This document shows positions 1 through 5,976 of a stretch of 6,091 bases of DNA, in pieces. The number at the start of each line of letters is the position of its first letter. The stretch's first letter is position 1. The position numbers and the translations under genes were made by a program. Under the pieces are notes generated by a model. It did no database searches and was not told where the DNA came from. It saw only the letters and a program-made list of their open reading frames with translations. The DNA lies in contig JAICLG010000185.1 in assembly GCA_025927515.1 (NCBI GenBank), positions 1 to 6,091 of the forward strand, read 5' to 3'. This DNA is from Hyphomicrobium sp. (GTDB lineage: Bacteria; Pseudomonadota; Alphaproteobacteria; Rhizobiales; Hyphomicrobiaceae).

Positions 1-74
1 GCCCCATTGCGGCGCACCATTTTGCTCATTCCCCGTATAAAAACCGGCCCGTCCATGGCTTTCGCAACTGGGGT

Positions 75-95
75 TTGAGGTGATGGTTCCCTCAA
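75..95. repeat. Short inverted repeat (6-bp arms, 9-bp spacer)
   Basis: TTGAGG at 75-80 is matched by CCTCAA at 90-95. The arms are short and could occur by chance. If the first gene's promoter lies downstream this could be an operator half-site pair; if a gene ends at 81-83 it would overlap that stop. No T-run follows, so it is not a convincing terminator. Confidence 0.3.
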
Positions 96-130
96 TTGCT
101 GCGAGCGCGAAGGCACCGCCGCTTAAGAAC

Positions 131-150
131 AATTAGCGAGGCGGCTAATT
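131..150. promoter_or_regulatory. Perfect inverted repeat, candidate operator
   Basis: AATTAGC (131-137) and GCTAATT (144-150) are exact reverse complements separated by GAGGCG. The 20-bp dyad is AT-rich at its ends within a GC-rich region and lies about 130 bases before the priming transferase start. That geometry suits a dimeric regulator, but the binding protein cannot be named. There is no T-run after it, so a terminator is less likely. Confidence 0.4.
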
Positions 151-268
151 CGGTTAGTGGTCTTGCGCTGCGGCGAAAAGGCTCAGACTGGAACCTTTGC
201 GGGGAACATCACTTTTCCATCGGTGCGCGCAACTTTTGCGACGCAGCACATCTAGTCGTTGAGTGGTG

Positions 269-273
269 GGAGG
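269..273 (+). promoter_or_regulatory. Shine-Dalgarno site that sets the start of the priming transferase
   Basis: GGAGG lies 7 bases before the ATG at 281. The GTG codons at 263 and 266 lie in or beside this site and are poor alternatives, so the ATG at 281 is chosen. Confidence 0.85.
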
Positions 274-280
274 GACGAGG

Positions 281-985
281 ATGAGCTTTGGTATTGCCGA
301 GCAAAGTGCGCAACCGGGCCAGCACAATTTTCCAAGCAGCAGCACGATCAGCTTGCGTCACGGGCCAGCATCTGACGTCAGATTGGCGCTTGTCCTCAAA
401 CGCGTGATTGATGTCGCTATTTCGTCCGCCTTGCTGCTCGGTCTCGCGCCGCTGCTTGCAGTGACGGCATTGGCAATCAAATTGACGTCGGCTGGTCCGG
501 TGTTTTTCCGTCAGCGGCGCTACGGGCTCAACAATGAACAGTTCACGATTCTAAAGTTCCGTACGATGTTCGCCCACGATGCGGACATGTCCGGCGTTAC
601 CCAGACCCGGACTGGGGATCCGCGCATAACGCCGCTCGGGCGCTTTCTTCGCCGTACAAATATCGATGAGCTGCCTCAGCTCATTAATGTCTTACAAGGT
701 GACATGTCTCTTGTCGGACCGCGTCCGCACGTACCCGGCATGCGCGCCGGTGGCATGATCTACGAGGCTTTGGTGCCGTCTTACTTCGAGCGCCACCGCG
801 TGCGCCCCGGTTTAACCGGCTTGGCGCAAATCAACGAGCTGCGAGGAAGTACGACGGATGCAAAGTTCGCAAGGGCACGCATCGCCTACGATCTCGCGTA
901 TGTCGAGCATTGGTCGCTGTTGCTCGATCTGCGCATTCTTTGGACGACGCTCAAAACAGAAGTTCTCCGCGGTACTGGCAACTAG
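281..985 (+). CDS. Undecaprenyl-phosphate sugar phosphotransferase (priming sugar transferase, ExoY type)
   Basis: This 234-residue enzyme should transfer a sugar 1-phosphate from a nucleotide sugar to undecaprenyl phosphate on the inner face of the inner membrane, the first step of repeat-unit assembly. The bacterial sugar transferase domain fills residues 40-234. It starts with KRVIDV, then a hydrophobic stretch (about 43-66) with a proline near 57, as in the re-entrant membrane helix of this family. Next come GPVFFRQRRYG, KFRTM, the catalytic Asp-Glu pair in DELPQ (129-130), GDMSLVGPRPH (140-150) and RPGLTGLAQ (175-183). Residues 1-39 are a polar extension without the extra membrane helices of WbaP/WcaJ, so it is the short ExoY/PglC-like form. 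The gene is followed after 20 bases by the next + strand gene. Family assignment is firm. The sugar (Glc-P, Gal-P or other) cannot be read from sequence. Confidence 0.95.
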   Translation: MSFGIAEQSAQPGQHNFPSSSTISLRHGPASDVRLALVLKRVIDVAISSALLLGLAPLLAVTALAIKLTSAGPVFFRQRRYGLNNEQFTILKFRTMFAHDADMSGVTQTRTGDPRITPLGRFLRRTNIDELPQLINVLQGDMSLVGPRPHVPGMRAGGMIYEALVPSYFERHRVRPGLTGLAQINELRGSTTDAKFARARIAYDLAYVEHWSLLLDLRILWTTLKTEVLRGTGN

Positions 986-995
986 CGCTTATCGC

Positions 996-1000
996 GGAGG
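996..1000 (+). promoter_or_regulatory. Shine-Dalgarno site that sets the start of the PRT-HAD gene
   Basis: GGAGG stands 5 bases before the ATG at 1006, just after the TAG of the priming transferase (983-985). The reading frame stays open upstream to a start-like codon at 910, but that would overlap the transferase by 76 bases and adds 32 residues with no domain similarity. The ATG at 1006 is therefore preferred. Confidence 0.85.
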
Positions 1001-1005
1001 CTTTC

Positions 1006-2037
1006 ATGAATTATCGATCGGTCGCCGATCTCAATGACGACGTCATCGCGGGATTGCCTCTCATTCCCGCCGATGTCGAACTGGTCGTAGGTATTCCAAG
1101 GAGCGGGCTTCTCGCAGGGACACTCGTCGCGCTCGCGCTGAATGTCCCCATTACCGATGTCGAAGGCTTCCTGGCGGGTCGCATTTTATCGTCAGGACGC
1201 ACGCGCCGGCGAGATTTGTTCCAGGCCGACCCGCATAAAGCACGCCGCGTGCTGGTGATGGACGACAGTGCGGACACGGGCCAATCCATTCGGGAGGCGC
1301 GAGAACGATTGATCTCCGCATTTCCCAAAATTCCGTTCAGCTTCTGCGTCGTCTATGGGACGTCATCACGCTGCGCCGGCGTCGACATCACATTGAAGGT
1401 TGTCCCGCAGCCACGGCTCTTCCAGTGGAATGTCATGCATCACAACATGCTTGAGCGCTGCTGTGTGGACATCGACGGCGTGCTTTGCATCGATCCCACT
1501 GAACACGAGAACGACGACGGCGAAAACTACCTCGAATTCCTTCTCCATGCGTCCCCATTGCATACGCCGACGCGGCAAATCGGCTGGCTGGTGACGAGCC
1601 GCCTCGAAAAATACCGAAAGGAGACGGAGGACTGGCTGCATAAACGCGGCATCCAGTACGGCGAGCTGGTCATGCTCGACCTTCCGACACGCGAGGCGCG
1701 ACTGCAGTCCCGCAGCCACGCGACGTTCAAGGCGGACGTCTACAGGAAACGTCCGAGCGCGCTTCTGTTCATTGAAAGTGAACGCGAGCAGGCGCGCGAC
1801 ATATGCCGCCTTGCGGGCAAGCCTGTGCTCTCGATTGGCTCGCAAGAGATGTTCACGCCCGAGCCGCTGTCCGGCGTTGCACTCGCTCAGCGCTTTCGAA
1901 CACTACCGACGCGCTATAAAGCGGCTGAACCGTCTGCGAGGTCGCTGGCCCGAAAATTGGTAGGGCATGCGATCAAATCCACCGTGAGTCCCGGAGTCTA
2001 CGAAGCACTCAGAACGCTCGGGCGTCGCGGCGCCTGA
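1006..2037 (+). CDS. Phosphoribosyltransferase-HAD phosphatase fusion, candidate ribofuranosylation enzyme
   Basis: This 343-residue protein has two domains. Residues 1 to about 145 look like a type I phosphoribosyltransferase: VVGIPRSG (27-34) fits the pyrophosphate loop, and VLVMDDSADTGQS (82-94) is the PRPP-binding loop with its acidic pair D86-D87. Residues about 150-285 look like a HAD hydrolase: DIDGVLC (155-161) holds the likely nucleophile D155 and acid D157, VTSR (196-199) is motif II, K242 is a candidate motif III lysine, and LFIESE (254-259) takes the place of motif IV. The tail (286-343) is basic and unassigned. No signal peptide or membrane segment is seen, so it should be cytoplasmic. 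It sits between a priming transferase and a flippase, which suggests a role in making the repeat unit. PRPP-dependent phosphoribosyl transfer followed by HAD dephosphorylation is the known route to ribofuranose in some bacterial glycans. Assigning that here is inference; a nucleotide-salvage or orotate PRT-like role is the alternative. Confidence 0.82.
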   Translation: MNYRSVADLNDDVIAGLPLIPADVELVVGIPRSGLLAGTLVALALNVPITDVEGFLAGRILSSGRTRRRDLFQADPHKARRVLVMDDSADTGQSIREARERLISAFPKIPFSFCVVYGTSSRCAGVDITLKVVPQPRLFQWNVMHHNMLERCCVDIDGVLCIDPTEHENDDGENYLEFLLHASPLHTPTRQIGWLVTSRLEKYRKETEDWLHKRGIQYGELVMLDLPTREARLQSRSHATFKADVYRKRPSALLFIESEREQARDICRLAGKPVLSIGSQEMFTPEPLSGVALAQRFRTLPTRYKAAEPSARSLARKLVGHAIKSTVSPGVYEALRTLGRRGA

Positions 2038-2042
2038 TCAGG
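2033..2042. repeat. Short palindrome over the PRT-HAD stop codon
   Basis: CCTGATCAGG is a perfect palindrome containing the TGA stop (2035-2037), and one further G-C pair extends it to 2032-2043. It has no loop and no following T-run, so it is not a terminator. It may be chance. Confidence 0.3.
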
Positions 2043-2076
2043 CCGCCGCAATATCGCGCACGATTTTGCCAACGCC

Positions 2077-2081
2077 AGGAG
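2077..2081 (+). promoter_or_regulatory. Shine-Dalgarno site that sets the start of the flippase
   Basis: AGGAG lies 8 bases before the ATG at 2090. A TTG at 2066 in the same frame would add eight residues but lies upstream of this site, so the ATG is preferred. Confidence 0.8.
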
Positions 2082-2089
2082 CGGCAACA

Positions 2090-3565
2090 ATGGCCGAAGT
2101 CGAGAACCCCTCTCCGACCGGCACCCGGGGAGAAACCGCGAAGAACGTCATGTTCATGGGAGTCGCGCAAGCATGGCGGGTTGCGGCCGGCTTTGCTTTT
2201 ACGGTGATCACTGCTCGCCTGCTCGCCCCGTCCGATTTCGGTTTGATCGCCATGGTCGCGACCGTAACGGCGTTCGCGACCATGATCCAGGACCTCGGGA
2301 CCACGCAGGCGGTCATTCAGCGCGAGACGATTGGTCCGGGGCAATTGAATTCACTGTTCTGGATCTCAACTTGCCTCGGCTGCCTGCTGGCCATGCTGTT
2401 GGCGGTCAGCGCTCCGGCCATTGCCCGTTTTTTCCATGAGCCAAGATTAGAAGCGCTCACGATTGCGTTCACGGTTCCAATAGCGGCCGGTGGCGTGCAG
2501 GCCATTCCGTTCGCGCTGCTCAACCGCCATATGCGTTTCGCAGAGCTGGCGTTGATCGATGCGCTTGCGATGGCGGCGAGCCTGGCGGTGGGCATCGTTC
2601 TGGCGTGGAAGTTCGAGAGCTATTGGGCCCTCTATGCGGCGGCATGCGCTTCAGCGTTCGTCACGTTGACCGGCTGTTGGATCCGCAGCGGATTTCGTCC
2701 GGGCAAACCGCAGTTCGACGACGAAACGCGCGAGATGATCGGCTTCGGCTCGGGTGTGTCTGGGTTCAATCTAGCGAACTATCTGTCGCGCAATGCCGAC
2801 AAACTGCTCATCGGAAAACTCTTCGGCGACAATGCGCTTGGCTTCTACGATCGAGCGTACCGGCTCTTGCTCTTTCCGCTCTCGCAGATCCATGCCCCCA
2901 TCGGGCGCGTGATGATCCCGATGCTTTCGCGAAGCCTCTCCGATCCGCAACGCTACAAACGGGCATATATGGAGTGCGTCTCAATTCTTCTGCTCGCGAC
3001 GCAGCCCGCTATTTTATTTGCGACGATCTATTCCGAGGATGTCTTTCGAATCCTGCTTGGGGACCGCTGGCTAGGGTCAGCTCCCATTTTCGCTTGGCTT
3101 GGCATTGCTGGCTTGCAACAGGTTATGACCTCGACAATCGGCTGGCTTTACATCAGCCAGGGCCGAGGCGGCGGCTTCTTCTGGATTGGTCTCTTTGGCG
3201 CAGTTACGACGGTCGCGGCGTTCGTCACCGGTTTGCCGTGGGGGCCCGTAGGCGTCGCCGCTGCCTACACGATCTCCGACTATCTCATCCGGCTTCCGGT
3301 GATCTGGGCCGCGGCGGGGCGTGTGGGTCCGGTCGAGGCTCGCGACCTCTACTCAATGGCGATGCCGCATGCGTTGTCGACAGCAGTGGCAGCGATTGGG
3401 CTTCTCGCGCTCAAGCCGGCTATTGGAAGGGCCGACATACTGACGTGCGGATTGCTGGTGTGCTTGAGCTTCGCCATCTACCTTGCCGTGCTGATGCTTT
3501 TTCCTGAAAAGCGCGCCTATTTTTTCCTGAATGCGGAATTTATTCGCGCACGCTTGGCGCGATAG
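2090..3565 (+). CDS. Lipid-linked oligosaccharide flippase (Wzx/WzxC/ExoT type)
   Basis: This 491-residue integral membrane protein belongs to the polysaccharide transporter branch of the MOP superfamily, which flips undecaprenyl-diphosphate-linked repeat units to the periplasmic face of the inner membrane. Family signatures are clear: TARLLAPSDFGLIAMV (41-56), QDLGTTQAVIQR (67-78), the loop with NLANYLSRNADKLLIG (227-242), GFYDRAYRLLLFPLSQI (251-267), LSRSLSDPQRYKRAY (279-293), LLGDRW (322-327) and GLPWGPVGVAAAY (381-393). Many hydrophobic stretches run through the whole length, consistent with the usual 12-14 helices, though no prediction was run. Length is normal for the family and no frameshift is seen. 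It follows the PRT-HAD gene after 52 bases, probably in the same transcript. Its last 26 bases overlap the end of the convergent glycosyltransferase gene. The substrate glycan cannot be deduced. Confidence 0.95.
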   Translation: MAEVENPSPTGTRGETAKNVMFMGVAQAWRVAAGFAFTVITARLLAPSDFGLIAMVATVTAFATMIQDLGTTQAVIQRETIGPGQLNSLFWISTCLGCLLAMLLAVSAPAIARFFHEPRLEALTIAFTVPIAAGGVQAIPFALLNRHMRFAELALIDALAMAASLAVGIVLAWKFESYWALYAAACASAFVTLTGCWIRSGFRPGKPQFDDETREMIGFGSGVSGFNLANYLSRNADKLLIGKLFGDNALGFYDRAYRLLLFPLSQIHAPIGRVMIPMLSRSLSDPQRYKRAYMECVSILLLATQPAILFATIYSEDVFRILLGDRWLGSAPIFAWLGIAGLQQVMTSTIGWLYISQGRGGGFFWIGLFGAVTTVAAFVTGLPWGPVGVAAAYTISDYLIRLPVIWAAAGRVGPVEARDLYSMAMPHALSTAVAAIGLLALKPAIGRADILTCGLLVCLSFAIYLAVLMLFPEKRAYFFLNAEFIRARLAR

Positions 3566-4571
3566 GCGCGCTCGCCGCGGTGGGCGGGAGGGCAATCTCG
3601 CGCGGCGAGCCACCACCGCGACCAAGCCCGCGACGCACGCGTTGCATGACCTCGATCGACCGCTCCATGCGCCGCCGGTAGTTCATATAATCGGACGATG
3701 TTGCGCCATGAATGAGCATAGCGCCGATCTGACGAAATCGGCGTGGCTCCGCGCGTAGCGCGTACCGACACAATCGCCGAAATGATTTTCGTTTATTCCG
3801 GTTCATGCAAACGTCGGCAAAGGTGAGCGCCAAGCTCGTCCGATCGCCGGCAAATTTCCGGCCCTGGCGGATGTGAGATTTCCAAATGTGGATATGGCCC
3901 GATTGGCGTTTGCGGCCGTCGCTCGATATGCTGTCGCGCGTGTTGAACCGATAGAACACGTAGGGAGGCTTGGAGATTATCACCTTCCCGGTGCTCGCTA
4001 GGCGCAGCCATAGATCCCAGTCCTGACACGATTTCAGCCGCTCGTTGAAACCACCAATTGCGAGGAATGCATCGCGCCGCACCGTCATGCAGGAGCATGT
4101 GCCGAGAAAGTTTTCGGTTCGCAATTTATCCGCTACATCGGAGACAAGCTCTTTCCGTGTCGCAATATCGGAAACGCGGTCGTCGATGACCAGGACGTGG
4201 TTGGAGGCCAGCGCCGTCACATCATCCCCGCCCGACGCAATCGCCGCGCGCTCGGCGGCAAGCTTCTCGGGATGCCAGAAGTCGTCACTATCGAGGAAAG
4301 CGATCCAGTTTCCCGTCGCTGCTTTTGCGCCATGATTTCGCGCCGCCGTCGCCCCGAGGTTGCGCTCGTTCGCAAGAACCTTGACGAGCGGGCACGCCAT
4401 CTTTTTCACCACGCCCACGCTGTCGTCGGTGGACCCGTCGTCAACGACGATGATCTCCTTGGCTGAGACCGTCTGGCTCAGGATGCTGTCGATTGCCTTT
4501 TCAATCGTGGCGGCACGATTGAAGAGAGGAATGACCACCGAAAAATCGATGCCTGCGCGGTCTTTCTGCAT
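3540..4571 (-). CDS. Family 2 glycosyltransferase (GT-A fold)
   Basis: This 343-residue cytoplasmic enzyme should transfer a sugar from a nucleotide donor to the growing lipid-linked repeat unit. The GT2 domain spans about residues 10-215: FSVVIPLFNR (10-19) opens the fold, VVDDGSTDDS (42-51) holds the nucleotide-binding aspartates, NLGATAARNHG (71-81) follows, and LDSDD (93-97) is the metal-binding DxD region. GGFNERLKSCQDWDLWLR (173-190) carries the usual acceptor-side motif, with D184 the likely catalytic base. Residues 216-310 are basic and probably helical. The last 25 or so residues are Gly/Pro/Ala-rich and look disordered. No membrane helix is seen. It starts 7 bases after the stop of the export gene with only a weak GAG-type ribosome site, which suggests translational coupling. 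Donor and linkage are unknown. Confidence 0.93.
   Translation of the reverse strand: MQKDRAGIDFSVVIPLFNRAATIEKAIDSILSQTVSAKEIIVVDDGSTDDSVGVVKKMACPLVKVLANERNLGATAARNHGAKAATGNWIAFLDSDDFWHPEKLAAERAAIASGGDDVTALASNHVLVIDDRVSDIATRKELVSDVADKLRTENFLGTCSCMTVRRDAFLAIGGFNERLKSCQDWDLWLRLASTGKVIISKPPYVFYRFNTRDSISSDGRKRQSGHIHIWKSHIRQGRKFAGDRTSLALTFADVCMNRNKRKSFRRLCRYALRAEPRRFRQIGAMLIHGATSSDYMNYRRRMERSIEVMQRVRRGLGRGGGSPREIALPPTAASAPIAPSVRE
3570..3610. terminator. GC-rich inverted repeat at the convergent gene ends, possible bidirectional terminator
   Basis: GCTCGCCGCG (3570-3579) is the exact reverse complement of CGCGGCGAGC (3601-3610), giving a 10-bp stem with a 21-base loop. It begins 4 bases after the flippase stop and lies inside the last codons of the opposing glycosyltransferase gene. 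A competing stem pairs CGCGGTGG (3576-3583) with CCACCGCG (3613-3620). There is no T-run on either side, so this is not a canonical intrinsic terminator, and GC-rich coding sequence can form such stems by chance. Confidence 0.35.
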
Positions 4572-4578
4572 GGCTCGC

Positions 4579-5976
4579 TCATCGGCTGTTGGAAGGCGCA
4601 GGAGGGGTTTGCGGAGGTTTCGCGTTTTCTGTTTCCTGCCTCGCCGACGTGTCGGCGGGCGGCGCGTTCTCGCCTACGATCAGGCGTTTTTGTAGGGCGA
4701 CCTCCACCACATCGCCCGGCATGAGCTCATTATCCTGGCTCGCCGTTATGGCTTCGCCTTGGCTACGGTGGATGATGATATCGGGTTCGGAGCCTTTGCC
4801 ACGTACGAGCTGCGAACGCACGAGGCCGGTGTAAATCAGCTTCTCGCCGATTGCCTGCAATTGGGCCTGCGTTGTCGCCAGTTTGACGTTGGCATCCTGC
4901 AGATCTGCCAGAAGCTCCTTGCGGCGCTGATCCGGAAGTTTTTGCAACTTGTTGACCAGCTCGTCGCGGCCGCGCTCCGCGTTACCTTTCTCGACGAGCG
5001 TCTGCAGATAGCGGGTCGATGAGAAAAGGATTGTCCGCCGCGCGTCCACAAGCCGGGTAATGGGCAAAGTTTTCTTTTCGAACAGTCCGTTGACGCGATT
5101 ATACTCCTCGACGTCGGCGTCGACGCCCGCCTTCTCGCGTTTCTCCTGTTCCGCGAGGATTCCAATACGCGCACCCTCTTTTTTCACCGCGTCTTGAAGA
5201 TAAGCTTCGTCCTTTTGGTAGATACTGTTGCGTGCGGCGAGTTCCTTCTGCGCGATGTTGACGATGCGCGTCGTGAGTTGCTCGGGCAGCGGCGTTTCGA
5301 GAAGAGTTTTGCGATCGAGAGCGTCGGCATTGTCGAGTTCGGCGTGAATCCGGGCGATAACCGCCTGGTCCTTGGCGTACTCCGTCCAAAGCGAGTTGTA
5401 CTGGGCTTGGAAATCAGCCTCCTCAAGGAATGGGTTTTGCATCCGAAAGTGCATGATGTCGTAGCCGCCGGCGAGCGCAATCGCCTGACGAACGGTCATG
5501 CCTGGGCGAAACTGCTGCTCGCCCGGTTTTGATACATCGCCATTGACGTAGATCGGCCGGTACTCCGCTACGGTGACGGAGATTTCGTCGGGAGCAAGCA
5601 TGACGGGAACTTCACGCCCGTCCTCACTCCGCTTACGATAAACTTTCGATGCCAGAAGATTTTGCAGCTTGGCGCGCAGTTTTGTGAGCGTCAGTCCGGC
5701 CGCTTTGACGTCACCGATAAGCGGAAGAGTGACTTCGCCATCAAGCCGGATGGTTGCGCGAGTTTTGAGATCCGGCGTCGCGACAGTCGAAAACTCGATC
5801 GTGTCGCCCGGAGCCACGCGATATTCGTCCGCCCGGGCCGAGGGCGGGGACAGCGCGCCTAGCAACGTCACCATCAGCGCGAGTGGTAAAATTTCTCGAA
5901 GGAGCAAAGCCTGTGTGCGAACCGCGGCGCATGCGCCTCCTTGGCGCAGCTTATGCCCACTGCGTGCGAAAGACAT
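4579..5976 (-). CDS. Polysaccharide export protein with SLBB domain and long coiled coil (OPX, ExoF-like)
   Basis: From the ATG at 5976 this protein has 465 residues. A basic N-terminus leads to a hydrophobic core (about 24-42) and a signal peptidase I-like site, SARA before D50. There is no lipobox cysteine, unlike E. coli Wza. The polysaccharide export domain follows (about 50-138, with YRVAPGD and DGEVTLPLIGDV), then an SLBB/beta-grasp unit (139-175, with VNGDVSKPGEQQFRPGMTV). A long charged Glu/Lys/Arg-rich region (about 183-380) looks like coiled coil, then a second beta-grasp-like segment ending near LMPGDVVEVAL, and a Pro-rich tail. This order resembles rhizobial ExoF. It should act in the periplasm or outer membrane in export. 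Start choice is uncertain: the frame stays open to a GTG at 6090 near the window edge (503 residues), but those added residues look non-coding. A TTG at 5907 would give a more typical signal peptide. Confidence 0.9.
   Translation of the reverse strand: MSFARSGHKLRQGGACAAVRTQALLLREILPLALMVTLLGALSPPSARADEYRVAPGDTIEFSTVATPDLKTRATIRLDGEVTLPLIGDVKAAGLTLTKLRAKLQNLLASKVYRKRSEDGREVPVMLAPDEISVTVAEYRPIYVNGDVSKPGEQQFRPGMTVRQAIALAGGYDIMHFRMQNPFLEEADFQAQYNSLWTEYAKDQAVIARIHAELDNADALDRKTLLETPLPEQLTTRIVNIAQKELAARNSIYQKDEAYLQDAVKKEGARIGILAEQEKREKAGVDADVEEYNRVNGLFEKKTLPITRLVDARRTILFSSTRYLQTLVEKGNAERGRDELVNKLQKLPDQRRKELLADLQDANVKLATTQAQLQAIGEKLIYTGLVRSQLVRGKGSEPDIIIHRSQGEAITASQDNELMPGDVVEVALQKRLIVGENAPPADTSARQETENAKPPQTPPAPSNSR

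Larger units (their letters stand above)
1..280. other. Leader / intergenic region upstream of the priming transferase
   Basis: No complete gene is supported here. The left edge could hold the last codons of a + strand gene (frame open from 3 to a TGA at 81-83) or the first codons of a divergent - strand gene (ATG at 29-27 or 20-18, the latter with GGGGA nine bases upstream). Neither can be decided from so few codons. The rest holds two short inverted repeats (75-95 and 131-150) and the ribosome binding site at the right end. I found no pair of -35/-10 boxes good enough to call a promoter, although one is expected because this is the start of a three-gene unit. Confidence 0.6.

Noticed and set aside
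123..137. Possible CtrA-like TTAA pair
   Set aside because: The TTAA at 123 is followed by TTAG after six rather than seven bases; the match is too weak.
190..212. GGAAC motifs resembling the -35 of EcfG-type stress promoters
   Set aside because: GGAAC occurs at 190-194 and 203-207, but no CGTT lies at the required 16-17 base distance.
96..284. Small + strand reading frame of about 62 codons in the leader
   Set aside because: It begins at a TTG without a ribosome site, has no recognisable features, and runs into the Shine-Dalgarno and start of the priming transferase.
910..1005. N-terminal extension of the PRT-HAD protein into the priming transferase gene
   Set aside because: It would overlap a well-conserved gene by 76 bases; the ATG at 1006 has a good ribosome site and starts right before the PRT domain.
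1366..1845. Long - strand frame (159 codons) opposite the PRT-HAD gene
   Set aside because: It lies wholly antisense to a gene with clear PRT and HAD motifs and shows no domain of its own.
2605..3507. 300-codon + strand frame inside the flippase gene
   Set aside because: It is a shifted-frame shadow: Arg/Ser-rich, without hydrophobic segments, while the flippase frame shows family motifs throughout.
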